64,000 bases of DNA, taken from contig JAKOGH010000870.1 of assembly GCA_024811115.1 (NCBI GenBank), positions 1 to 64,000 of the forward strand. Reading direction: 5' to 3'. This document shows positions 1-11,335 of the stretch, piece after piece (position 1 is the stretch's first letter; every line of letters starts with the position of its first letter). Both the position numbers and the translations under genes were made by a program. The notes under the pieces are model-generated. The model was not told the origin of the DNA, did not search any database, and saw only the letters and a list, made by a program, of their open reading frames with translations. This DNA is from Terana coerulea. Lineage: Eukaryota > Basidiomycota > Agaricomycetes > Polyporales > Phanerochaetaceae.

Positions 1-2225
1 CCATTAAATATGAACTGTGTTTGTGTCGACAAGATAGTTCTCAAAGTAGAACACAATGACTTATTAAGCCCTGTTTCCGTAAAATGCCTGCCATCAGCTC
101 ATGGTTGATGGAAGGAAGAATGCGAGCATCAGAAGCAGGCGGATGACTCGTCTACCTTAATGCTTGTTTAATATTGTGCATGAGTTGTATACACATCATG
201 GTGCTGTGCTGCACCGTGCCACCGAACTGATTCGGATGCATGATGCCGTACTTCGCCCGTCAAACTGCATGCATGCGGCGATGAGTTTTTCAATAGCTTC
301 CTAAACAATTTAAAAGACGATGGGTCTGTATCGCAGCCTTCGTGTAATCCGGCTTATTTGGCTTTGGAATGACAACAGTTCTCGACTATTTGAATATTCT
401 GGGATGGACCCCGAATCATATGCACGCATTGAAGTAAGCCAAAATAGGCCTCTCAGTATCGATTTCATCTCCCTCTTCACTGTAGAGGAGTTCTCTCGCA
501 TCCGTAACAGCGCTTGATCAGCGAACCATGATACATTATCTGGGCCTGGCGCGAAAGTTACTTGTGAGCGCCAATTCCTGCAGCTTGTGCTGAAGTTCTT
601 GAACTCTCTTTCTTCGTGAGTTTCGAACTCTTTAAAATGGACATATCCACTTTACGTGGATTTTCCGGTGTAAACTGTTCCTGGAAGAGTTTTCCTAATT
701 TCTCTTCCAAATCACTGGCTCGCCTTGTCTGTCAACAGACCTGTGTTCACAGACACCTCTGGGTTTGGTCCAACATTAATGTAGGATTCTGATGAATGAC
801 ATTTGGTGATTACCTTGTCAAACATTTTAGTTTTAGCTTTGGAGACTGCTCCAGCTAATCTTTTGCCTGCTTTCGACCACTTTTGTGATCGTCGCACAGC
901 ACGTCAATTTCATCAATTCTCATGGGCCAGGAGCCCTCTCGTGCTCCAGGTACTGTGATGTTCTTTCTCAGCCTGGACCTCTCCGTCCTCCGCGCTGATC
1001 TCTGTTTCAAGTGCATTTCGCTGCTCGCCTGCCCGCTTATTGCACTCGCTTGTCCACCAAGACTTTGACTTGGCGCACTTTTAGGCTTTGCGTATTTCCA
1101 CGCATGGTTTCAAAGATCTCGCCGTCATGTCACCATACTCCTCCACATCTTCAGCTGATGTGAACCAATCTTCGGAAATCGGTGAACCACCCCGAGGCTG
1201 TCCTAACTTCTTTCACAAACATGCCGAACAGACACCCTTTTCTGAGGGACGATCTCCGGCTCACTTCCACAGGCATCTGCCATTCTAGTCTGCATGATCG
1301 CTTCTTCGGCACTCATGCATTTTACATTAGGTTTCTGTACTCCCAGTTTGGATCGACGAAACAAATCCAGGACCTCTCCATAGTTTCACGTTATGTGATT
1401 ACGCGTGGGCAGTGCCTCTTTTATCGTTTAGGAGGACGAGGCTCATATACGTTTCTGCCAAATCAATGAGATCTAAGCTCGATTGTTTGTTTCTATCTCG
1501 TTGCTCCTTCCCTTATCAACATTCTGTTCCGATGGTCCCATATGGGTGCCTCAGGTTGAAATCACCTGCTATGAACGCAATAGAAGGAAGATCCTCAGTT
1601 AGTCTTGCAGGTATTTGACTGCACTAAACGTTTTACTGTCGTTGTACACGTTGAGGAATGTGACTTCCTTATCGCAGAATTGCATGCTTACGCATACAAT
1701 GTCCTGGTGTTTGATGCAACTAAGCCTCACTTGTGGGCTTGTGAACACCCACTTTCTATTGATATCGGACACCAGATGTTCCAGCTTGCTCCAAACAAAT
1801 GAAGTTTTGGTGCTTTAATGTAAACCATCACCATCCTTGTTTGTGCTTGAGGCGACATTCTTGATGAAGCAGGCGGTTCCTGGACACATATGATGTGATG
1901 GGGTTTCCTGAAGCATATTTAAATTTGCTCTAGAATTCTGAACGTTTACTGATGCATTTGAGTGCTCGAGGCTTCGTTCCTGTCTCAGCTTCAGATTCGA
2001 TCACGCTATCAGATTGAGATGACCCTATTAAGTCTTGCTCATTCCTCCCCTCCCATATTGCCTTGGCTTCGCAATGGACATCAGAAAGGTGGGGAGGGAA
2101 TACTACTACTGGATGGGGATTTATCCCTTCCTTAATTTCCTCAATTGATACACTCTGATTGCTCGTGGTACCCTTATTTCGGTAACTGCAAGTGCTAACG
2201 GACACTTGTTCTTTCCCCGCCATGC
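1..2225 (-). mobile_element. Decayed non-LTR retrotransposon (Tad1/L1-like LINE), truncated by the window edge
   Basis: Minus-strand translation in broken frames shows LINE landmarks in the right order. Near 1640-1675 is an endonuclease segment reading EVTFLNVYNDSK. Near 1545-1575 is an AGDFN-like motif (FIAGDFN frame). Around 1035-1065 there is a linker segment with a WWTSEC-type motif. Around 300-400 is a reverse-transcriptase start resembling VVIPKPNKPDYTKA, followed near 215-235 by a HPNQFGG segment. These are typical of the endonuclease and RT regions of Tad1/L1-type elements. An open piece at 1930-2223 would be the region upstream of the endonuclease. Stops and frame changes occur throughout, so it is inactive. 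The rest of the RT would lie left of the window. The clade assignment is inference; the endonuclease/RT order is seen directly. Confidence 0.75.
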
Positions 2226-3928
2226 CCTCCTTTATCGATTGGCTGGGTGTGGGGGCAGCGATGAAATGAATGCATCGTGTTGGTTACTATACATAGGACA
2301 TGTTGGTATAGTGCTCATGTATTCTAAACGGAAGTACTGTATTGAGGGATCCCTAGGGTCCTTCCTCATACGTCTCCTCAACTTGGTGCAAGAGCAGCAG
2401 CAGCTGATTGCCCTTCTTCGCACTATTCTTAGGGTGTGTTTACTTTCCCTATCTTTACGCATAACCCATGAGGCTCGGCCAATTCCAGGTTCCGCACAGC
2501 CGGCACTCAAATGCCCGCTCTGCAGCCCCTATTTCCCATTTAGGCCGACGCAAGCGGTCGACTGAAATTAAGAACAACGAGTTTATTAATTAATAATCTT
2601 GCTGCATTGTACGTACAGGCCTGAACCTTGTACCACTTCTTCTCGGTTGCATCCCTGCATCCCGAGCCAGATCTGTCCGAGCGATTGCAACCACACCTTT
2701 GGGCATGGTCGCAAGCGCCCGTACTCCGCCCTGTGCCCGCTGTTGCCAGCAGGCCCAAGGAAACCCCGCATTTCTGCTAGGGGCCTTATTGCTTTTCTGT
2801 GCAAACGGTGCCCTCTCAATACGAGGGCAAAACTATGCTGATGGGGCACCAGCGACAACGAACGTCTCTGGGCTGCGCATCAGCTACAGAGGGCGACTCA
2901 GAGCCATTCAGGCCCGAAGCCGCCCACCCGCAGAGCGGGCAAGAGGCCTCGGGACCCTCCATTGACGGGGAGACCAAGAAAAACCTGCAAAAAGAGAGGA
3001 TCAGTAGACTACTTGAATAAAGAACAGACCTTCTAAAAGATGAAAATGGGCACTGTAGAGGGTGAGTGGCTCGACAGCGAGCTCAGACGGCACGGGCGTC
3101 TAAGGCGATGGTGGTGGTACGAAGTCAAGGAGGATGATGGCCGTACGCCCGTCGCCGGCTCTGTGGGAAAGAGGGCGCACATTCACTGATCCGACTACCA
3201 AGTTTAGAAGGTGGGGCGGTCTCTGACCACCTTGACCGGTCGGTCGACCGGGTCAGTCAAGGTGGTCAATCAAAGGTCACTGATTTCTGACTGACCGGTC
3301 ATTTGACCTGACAACACTGCCCAAAAGCGAGACTCAAGCGCCCAGCGGCGAGCGCGACTTACAAGAGGACTCACTGCGGATAATTACTGGTACGCCAATT
3401 TTGTACTCCATGCTGCAATACTCGTTCCGCAAGGTTTCTTCCTGCTTGAGCTCGTCGAGTGGTCGCTCTGGCTTTTTCAGCCATCTTCGTGTTGAGTCAG
3501 AGGAGATCTAAAATCGCAGATCTGATCAGGCTCATCACGGCAGGCCCCGAGGAGGAGAGCGCTGATCGCTGAGGTTCCCCTTTTGGGAATACAAGTTGAA
3601 CTTGAATTGGACTCAGCTCGTAGCGGCGGACGAACTTCATATTTTCTGACCCGTTCTGAGCTGTGAAGGGTAGTAGGAGGTAAGTGTATTCGTACCATTG
3701 AGTTGACGCAATCCAACTCGTACTAAGCCCACACCTTCAGCTCGCACCGCTGATCCTTGTACGGCAGCACATTTTGGCATTGACCTGGCAGGACGGACCT
3801 ATTAACGCGCGACACTCCGCGAACTTACCGCTGTGCACGTGCCACAAACCTGAGGTTGATATTTGGTGAGCATCCATTGTTGTTTTCACTCACCGAACAA
3901 CTACTCACTGTCTGCGATCCCATCCGCA
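2226..3928. other. Spacer between LINE relic and FunK1 copy 1
   Basis: No gene could be supported. Short overlapping ORFs on both strands near 2590-2960 do not resemble a known family and have no credible splice structure. The stretch 3206-3315 holds a small inverted-repeat cluster described separately. Confidence 0.4.
3206..3315. repeat. GACCGGTC-rich inverted repeat cluster
   Basis: A perfect 13-base inverted repeat lies at 3224-3236 (TGACCACCTTGAC) and 3256-3268 (GTCAAGGTGGTCA). Its 19-base loop contains GGTCGACC. Further GACCGGTC/TGACCGG words continue to about 3310. It could form a hairpin. No function is known to me. Confidence 0.7.
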
Positions 3929-6900
3929 ATGCAGCGATCCTCGCCCAGGGCTGCTTCACCTCCTCTCAACGGAGGTGCGCCATTGCAGGCTAGTGCCGTA
4001 CCATCGCGAGTCCAGAACGACGACGAAGATTTCTTTGCCTCGCCTTTCTTCGCCACAAGACTCGACACCGCAACTGGACCTCCACCATTGGCGTCCCCGT
4101 CTCCAGACTCGTCGGGGGATTCACCTCCGCCTGCTCCCTCTGATCCATCCTCGTCCTTGTCCCCGCCACCCGCAAGTGTTCGAGATTTGCCACACTCCTC
4201 CCCGGAGACGTCGAACCCGTCTGTTCAAGCTAACGCTCTCGACGCCACACCGAGGAGACCCAAGAGGTCCCACGGGCCTCAGGCCAGTCCCGTCCCTCAA
4301 TCATTTCCGCCTGACGCCCCCGTGACTCCTCCACGCCAATCTCAAGCATCCGCGTCACAGTCGATTTCCTTTGAGTCGTCACCATTGGCAGACCTCACCC
4401 CATCCCCATCCCAATTTCCCGTAACTCCCCTCACGTCAGTCCCGAGGCACAACCTCCCAGCCAGGCTTACCTGCGTCGCCTTTGACAGAGCCCAACGTAA
4501 CCCCACGTCGCTCAGAGTACTCGGGAATAACGTCGTCGCGGGAGTCGACTCTAAGCGATCTCTCTTCCGAAGCTGAGGAAGCTGAGGACCTCACCGCTTC
4601 GTCTGCACAGCGGGACGACCACCTGCGCGAGCGCTACAATACCTTCTCACACGACAGCTTCAAGCGTCGTCGCGCCGAAGAGCCGAAGGAGTCCCTGACA
4701 ACCCCGAAGCAGCCCCTGCCCGCGGCCCCACCGACCACCCCCGATTGCCGACCTCCGGAGCAAAGGGAGGACATCATAAGAAGCAAGACTACGCTTACCA
4801 GGTGGACTGGGAGATGATGAAGCTGTACGCTGTGCTTCCGCCGCATGAGTTTTTGCAGCTGTTCTTTCCTGGCAGCGCCGACCTAAACAAGAAAGTGGTG
4901 AAGAAGATCCACGACAAGCTTGGGAGTCGGATGCAGGACCCTAAAGAAAGCTCCAAAATGAGAAAAGATATGTACCCTCCTTTAGTAAGTGAAATCAACT
5001 ATCGGCGTGTGCTTTTGTTGTCTCAGGCTCATGGGACATCCCAGTGCGAAGCCATCGGTGAGGCTCTAGCGGACACCAAATACACCGTTAAGGACACGTC
5101 CAACCGCCACGAAGATGCATTTCATGATGGGAAACCGGATCTCGTTATTTACCACCGTGATACGGAGGGGAGCGGAGGATGGCAGCTCGTCGGAGAGGAC
5201 GATCCGTCGTACAAGAGCACCACCAGGAAACGCCGCAAATGGGACGGAGATCTACGATGGGCCTGGCTGCTTACCTTGGTTGAGGTTAAGTTCAACTCCT
5301 CGGCGGATCCTTTCGCCGACTCTTCGCATACTGGGCTTCCCGAGATCAACCTCGGCGACGGGGACAGTGCAGACTCTCGCAGATAATTCGATACGCGGTG
5401 GAAGCGATGCACCGTCAACATCGGACATGTTTCTTTTCGGTTTTTATCACAAAGCATACAGCGCGTTTGATGCGATGGGACCGCTGTGGCTGCGTCTTGA
5501 GCGAGGCTTTCAACTACGTCGAGGACCCCGAACATCTCCTGAACTTTTTCCACCGGCTCGCGAAAGTGGACGCCGTTACCCAGGGGTATGACCGGTCGAT
5601 CAGGCTCGCCTCCCAGGTACAACTCAACGATTTAAAACAATACAAGGAGAAGCTCGAGCGGATGGTCGAGAATCCGAAGGCCAACAAATGGCGCAAGCAA
5701 TTTGTCGGGGACATGTTGAAAGAGCAGGTCAAGTTTCCCATTGTACAGGTGAGTATCAGTTGGCGAATAATACAGCTCATTATTCTGACACGACGCCCAG
5801 TTCGATTGTCCATTCTTCGACATCGCCGACCGGAGTCAGTCCAAGCCGGCCACTATCTTGATTGGTCGTTATCGCGTGGGACGGTGGTCGCCGACCGGAC
5901 GCGCCACTAAGGGTTTCATCGGGTACATCGTTGGCCAACGCAGGCTATGCTTTGTGAAGGATTATTGGAGGCCAAATCACAAGTCCATATCTACAGAGCT
6001 CGAAACGTATATGCTCTGCACCAGAAGGATGTTCCGTACATCCCCGAAGTTCTCGGTGGCGGAGATGTTCTCCACCAAGGCCCGGGGCATGATGCACTTG
6101 TGGACCAACGCACGCTTACTCAGGACTTCCTAACGGATGTTCCACGCCTGCAGGAGCGGGTACACTGTCGTCTGGTCCTCGGTACCATTGGAATACCTCT
6201 GATGGAGTATGAGCTGGGTCACCACATGATCCATGTCGTACTTTGCGCTCTCATAGGTGAGGTGTACATCTCCATGTTACTGCGTCTCTTGTCTTTCTCA
6301 CCCTCCGATCTCACTATAGCCCATAAGATGGCTTACGAAAAGGCCAAAATATTACATCGTGACATCAGCGACGGGAATATCATGATCAATATCGACACTC
6401 TGGACAAGGGAAGGCGCCTCCCGAGGGCATCTTGGCAGACTGGGATTTGAGCAGGTCTGTCGCAAATCTGGATGCTGACCCTGGGGCTACTCAACACGGT
6501 CGATCGGTAAGGCTGCATTGCATTATATAATTGAACGTTCAGCGCTGATCAGAGGTGGTGGTTATCATAGGGTACGTGGCCTTTCATGTCGGGAATACTG
6601 CTGCAATATCCCCTCAAGCCGGTGTCGGTCGAGGATGATCTGGAGTCCTTCATTCACGTAATCCGACTGAACACTCTTCGATTTCATTGCACGAATTTGA
6701 CCATGACATCCTACCTCGAACAAGAGGAGCCCCGCGACAATACGAACGAGGACCTTGCCTGGCATGTCTGGTCATATTATCATAAGGATGCAAAGATCGA
6801 TGGCTCCTCTTATCGGATAGGTGGAGAGGATAAGGTCAGATCCTTCAAGCAACGTGATCCGCCTTTCGAGGTTACAACGCTTCAAAGTGAAGGTTTCAAC

Positions 6901-7398
6901 ACTCTGCTGAGGAACCTCCACCTCTGCTGCTATACACATTACGCACAACCGGACTTCGGTATCAAAGATGTTGGGAGCTATCGTGTGGTACCACCCGCTC
7001 TAGCCGTCACCAAGACGGCTGAACCGGAGGACATGGAAAGTGTCACGTCGGACGCCATGAACGAGTTTAGAGCCGTGAGGAAGGAACGGCAGGTGGTGGA
7101 CTTATCTCATAGCACACCAATACCCCCAGTCCAACCACCACCACCTCCTGAGGACCTCCTCACCCATGCAGAGCTCGGAAACATTCTCACCCAAGCCCTT
7201 GACAACCTACGCCTGTGGGATCTGGCGCTCAATAGCAAGACCATTGATCAATTCAAAGGCCTGTCGATATACCTCCCCGCGGCGGATAGGAACCTATCCT
7301 CGATGCCGAGCACTACCACTAGCGCTTCTTCCAACAAACGCGTGTCAGAAGACCAAGAGAGTAGCAGGCCAAAGAGGGTCAAGACCGCCAGGAAGTAG
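3929..7398 (+). CDS. FunK1-family fungal protein kinase, copy 1 (frame-broken)
   Basis: This matches the FunK1 (Pkinase_fungal) family of basidiomycete kinases. Exons inferred from GT-AG sites are 3929-4984, 5027-5748, 5801-6256, 6320-6506 and 6571-7398. The N-terminal 270 residues are Ser/Pro-rich and probably disordered. The kinase core follows: an AEAMHRQHRT-like helix, a GRYRVGR...TGRATKGF strand region, LGGGDV, the catalytic LHRDISDGN motif and DWDLS in place of DFG, then a PFMSGILLQYP activation-segment equivalent. The C-terminus ends in a basic RPKRVKTARK stretch that could be a nuclear signal. The frame changes by one base near 4480, 4735, 5383, 6015 and 6420. Each repair position is consistent with exon lengths of copy 2. 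The start at 3929 is a guess (alternative 3863). It may be a pseudogene or carry assembly indels. It is the closest relative of copy 2 at 54.8-57.4 kb. Substrates are unknown. Confidence 0.8.
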
Positions 7399-7408
7399 AT
7401 GTTTATGA

Positions 7409-7900
7409 GGGCGGCGAGGTAGTGTTTTTGCACCGTGCTGATTTCGGTCTGCTTGGCTTGTTTTACACCTTTCTATGCACCTCTTTTCATGTACTTTTAT
7501 TGTATCGTAATGTAGATGGACCTTACATGAATTGTAATTGCCGTCACAATGCCGTACAACTGAGTAAAGTCTTGACTAACTGCGAGGAGTATGCATCCAT
7601 GAGGGTGGGGCGTCAAGCCACGAGAACCTCCATTATTCTGCCCCGAAACAGCGTGTGGCACTATCGAGAGCATATGATGAGCGGATGGACAGTTCTTGTC
7701 GTTCGAACCCACCATGGGAGGCACACAAAGAATCGACCGCGCAGCTCCGCGGGAGGCACTCCAATAAGTGGTAGAATACTGGCTACCTCTGTATCAACGG
7801 AACCATAAGGCAGCGAGCAAGTCATCGCGCTACACAATCCATATAAATCGCGAAAGTGTACCAAAATAACCCATATCACGACCAAAGGCTTACAAGGAGT
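7409..7900. other. Spacer
   Basis: The 3' ends of two convergent genes face each other here. No coding or RNA feature was seen beyond probable 3' UTRs. Confidence 0.5.
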
Positions 7901-9113
7901 CTATTCGCCGTTCATCGTAAATCGGGTGGTCCCCTTCCGCATGCCTAAGTCATTCCATAGGTCGTCCTCCTGAACCAGCTCCTCGAAAGGCCGGCAAGGC
8001 TCCTTCTTGTGCCGCTTCCAATCCGCTTTCTGACATTCGGGCTGTAGTGTTGGCTCGCTTAGTAACGAACGGAGTCAGCGAATGCATGATCACATACCGA
8101 GCAATATGTGGCTACTTTGCAGATGGAGCACTGCTTCAGGCTGACCCCGTCCAGCTCCCCGCTGCCCTCGGCCCCCTTCTTCATCTTCCGCGCCAAGCAT
8201 CCAGGGTTATGGCAGATCTTCTTGGTCTGCGCCGTCTTGCCGATGATACCATACAGCTCCGGGTCCAAGTCGTCCTCGCTCTCCTCGTCGTCTTCGTCGG
8301 CGACTGTCAGGCGTTGCAGCGCTTGGAGCTCCGACGTGTCTGGATCCAGGTCCTGCGCAGGCGGCTCGTCTCGCGGATGGGTTGCGCGGTACTCTTGCAG
8401 CTCCTGCCGTTCACGAAGGCCGAGGTCGCGCATGTTCGGCTTGCCGAGCTGCACGCGTCGCTTCTGAAGCACCTTTTCGCGGTCGCGGATGCAGGCCTCC
8501 GTGTCGTGCAGGAACTCGCACTTGGGGTCCCAACACCCGGCTTCACGGGCAAACCACTAACGGGCGATAGATAGCGGGTCAAATGCCAGCGAGAAAAAAA
8601 ATGTAGGTATATGCGTGCTGAGCTCGCATGACGCACCATGCACGGGATCAGACCTTTCGCAAAGTCATTCTTCTTTAACCTCTCAAACAGCCTGTCCCAG
8701 GGCTTGCAGCCAGTCGTACCAGCCGAGGAATGGTAGTTCAGGATCATGTTCCAGAAGGGACGCGCGTCCCCGACGTCGCGCAGGATCCCCGCCTCGCGGC
8801 TCTGCCAGTCGTTGCGGAAGCCGCGGACGTACAGCTGGAGGTCCTCCGGGTGTATCGTGCCGTCGTCGCGCGGATGCAGCTTGACGCCGACGACAGGCTC
8901 GAGCTGGTAGGGCGTGTACTTGCGGAACACGATGCCCTTGCGCGGAGACAGAATACCCTTGGACATGTCTGCAGGCGTGTCTATGAGCTCGAAGTCGCCT
9001 TTGATGGCGGCGCATAGCGTGTGGTAGTGTTCGATGGAGACGGCAGCTTGCCGCTTTCCAAACTCTTCGTCTTTCGTGTGGTGCGTGTATCTTGCCTGGA
9101 GCCTGCTCTGCAT
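7901..9113 (-). CDS. CCCH and MYND zinc-finger protein
   Basis: Exons run 9113-8637, 8556-8098 and 8041-7901. The N-terminal 150 residues have no recognised domain. Across the first splice junction lies a C-x8-C-x4-C-x3-H array (Cys of LIPCM through CEFLH), a CCCH-type finger often linked to RNA binding. A basic then acidic linker (DEDDEESEDDLDPE) follows. The C-terminus is a MYND finger, a protein-interaction module: C-x4-C in ICHNPGC, CSIC, YCS-x-ECQKADWKRHKKEPC. At the last junction (exon 2 ends 8098, exon 3 starts 8041) the MYND frame needs one extra base. The exon as written therefore shifts frame, most simply a lost C in CAG|CCGAATG. A start at 9113 was chosen over the upstream ATG at 9293 because the latter gives an atypical leader. 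Function is unknown; transcription or RNA regulation is inference. Confidence 0.8.
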
Positions 9114-9725
9114 AACGAGCAAAGTTGAAGGAGCGGAATGAGATACGCTCGGGAGGATGTGCTGGTTAAAGCAAATGGAGTGAGACGCCGAGCCGGCGAC
9201 GCCACCAACGCCACCAGGACGCGACACGCAGTTTGCACGTGGCCACGAGTGAGAGTTGTGCGTACAAATTACGCGCGGTAGACTGGGCTGCATGTAACGG
9301 CTGTAAAGATTGTCGTAAAGCTACACTGTTAGGTGGTATGTAATGAGTGTTATACAGTGAGTCGTCAAGATAAGCATTATAACCCCTCCGAGGCATCCCA
9401 GAAACCTGTGATATAGATACACTTCAAAGTGTTCGCCCATGACTTGCACAAATGTATGCCCTAAAGCACGATTTGAGGCTGGCGTGGCCATCACTGCATA
9501 ACAAGCAACATGAGATTAGCCATGCACGCGCACGGATCAAATAACGATACAATGGGGTGGATAATGAACAACAGGTGTAAGGAATGTGTGCCGCACGGCG
9601 CGCGGTGGGATGGGTATGCTACAACAGAACCAGCGTGTAGAATATGTTACAAATAAAATAACGTGAAATGGACGTGGGGTTTCGTGAGGAGCAAGGGGGT
9701 CGAGGAAGTCAAAGGTGAAAGTGGC
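9114..9725. other. Spacer between zinc-finger gene and chitinase 1
   Basis: It contains the probable promoter of the zinc-finger gene and the 3' UTR of chitinase 1. No other feature was seen. Confidence 0.5.
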
Positions 9726-11335
9726 TTAGCAACCCACCTCCTCAATTCCGATAGCGTTTGAGACAGCATCGAGCAACAGGTCGTTGTAGTCTCCCGCAGC
9801 TTCCCAGATGGCAAAGCCACGCAGACCGGCGTCGCGGATGAACTTGCCCTTGGCGGCGAAGGACATCGGGTCATCGTACGAGATCATCGTGTTGTTCTGC
9901 GGGACATAGACGTACGGCTGCAAAGCACGTACTCATCAGCGGTCGAGCACAAAGAAAGAGGGAGGCGAACTCACCGTCTGGCTGCACGAGTCGAAGCGGA
10001 AGCCCATGCCTGGCATCGCGGTGCCGTTCTGGTCGAGAATGCCCTGTGCGATCATGCCTCCGAAGTTGAAGATGCCCGAGGGACCTCCCGGCGTCGGGTT
10101 GCCGCACTGATCCACGCCCGCCGGCGAGTCCACATCCCACGCGTCGCCGAACGGCTGGGTGGTGCTGTCAAACTTCGGGTAGGCCGCGATGGCGGTGGTG
10201 CCAGATGGCTGAGACAGGCTAGCGATGGCGCTCGCACTGCTGGTCATGGCGTTGGCCTGGGTTACCGCGAAACTGTGGCCGTAGGATGCGAGGCCAAGGA
10301 CGATCTGGTTGGCCGGGAAGCCGGCGGCGGTCCACTGCTTGACGGCGGACACGGCAGAGCCTTGCTGGTCGGCGGCGGAGGCGCACGTATCGTTCAAAGG
10401 TGCGTTCGGTCCGACTCCAGCGGCACCGGACCAGGTCCCCCAGACGTCGTAGTTCATGATAGCGACGTAGTCCAGGACGCTGGCGAACCCCGAAACGTCG
10501 GCGGAGGGGTTGCCGTCGTTGCCGTTGAACGGCGCAATGGATGTTGCAGCGGAGAGGGTGATGTTAGGAGCGGCTTGGCGGAGTTCTTGCAGGAATGACA
10601 GGAAGTTGGAGGTATCGTCCTTGTTGATCGTGTTGCATCCCGCGCCTTGCTTGTTGGGGTACTCCCAGCTAGAAGACGCAGGTAGATGAGTAATTGAACA
10701 TCGCGCAGAACAGAACTACGCACTCGAAATCAAGGCCATCCAAGTCGTATTTGCTCACGAGGTTCATCATAGTCTGCACGAACGCCGTCCGGTTTTCCTG
10801 AGTGGCAACAGCTGTCGAGAAGTACTGTGAACCCGTCCAGCCGCCTACGGTGAGCATAGCCTTTGGAGTTCTACAAGATACGTGGAAGGTCTGAGACGAC
10901 TGCAAGGATAGATGGTTGGGAGCACGTACATGGCTGTGGGCCGCCTCGACGAACTGAGGGAGCAAATCCTCATCCGATGCCTCCAAAGAAACAGTGTTGA
11001 CGTCGGGAGTTGTAACACTGGACGATAATTAGCCCACGAACATGGATGGAGTGTAAGGGGACGTACGCAAACGAGTAGGTGACCTGAGTGTACTTATCCC
11101 AGCTGATGTCGTTCACACCGAGATACTGCGAGTGCCAGCCCGCATACCATGTTGTCGCAACGATATCACTGTTGGAAGCGTTGCCAGAGGACGGCGTGCT
11201 AGCACCGCCAGCTGCAGAGGGAGTGGCAGGGGAGGCCGAGGTAACAGCAGACTGTCTCGACTTGAGCGAGCACATGGGCGCAGCCCATACTGGAGCAATA
11301 GCAAGGAAGAGGGACAGGGGCAACATGTGCAACAT
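9726..11335 (-). CDS. GH18 chitinase 1, secreted
   Basis: The protein hydrolyses beta-1,4 bonds of chitin and is probably secreted or wall-bound. Five exons (11335-11067, 11017-10930, 10860-10724, 10668-9975, 9917-9726) sum to 1380 bases, an open 459-residue protein. Residues 1-18 form a signal peptide (LPLSLFLAIAPVWA). A short Ser/Ala/Pro linker follows, then TTWYAGWHSQY at the start of the GH18 barrel. Conserved barrel motifs are LTVGGWTGSQYFS, the catalytic DGLDFDWEYP (D-x-x-D-x-D-x-E formed across an intron), MNYDVWG, GLASYGHSF and GFAIWEAAGDY near the end. The third exon uses an AAAG acceptor. The more obvious TAG ten bases earlier would break the frame. The catalytic Glu and Asp residues are all present. 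It is a paralogue of chitinase 2 at 51.3 kb. Confidence 0.92.

Noticed and set aside
10861..10873. TAG acceptor at 10871-10873 for chitinase 1 exon 3
   Set aside because: Using it shifts the frame by one; the AAAG acceptor ten bases later keeps a fully open 459-residue protein.
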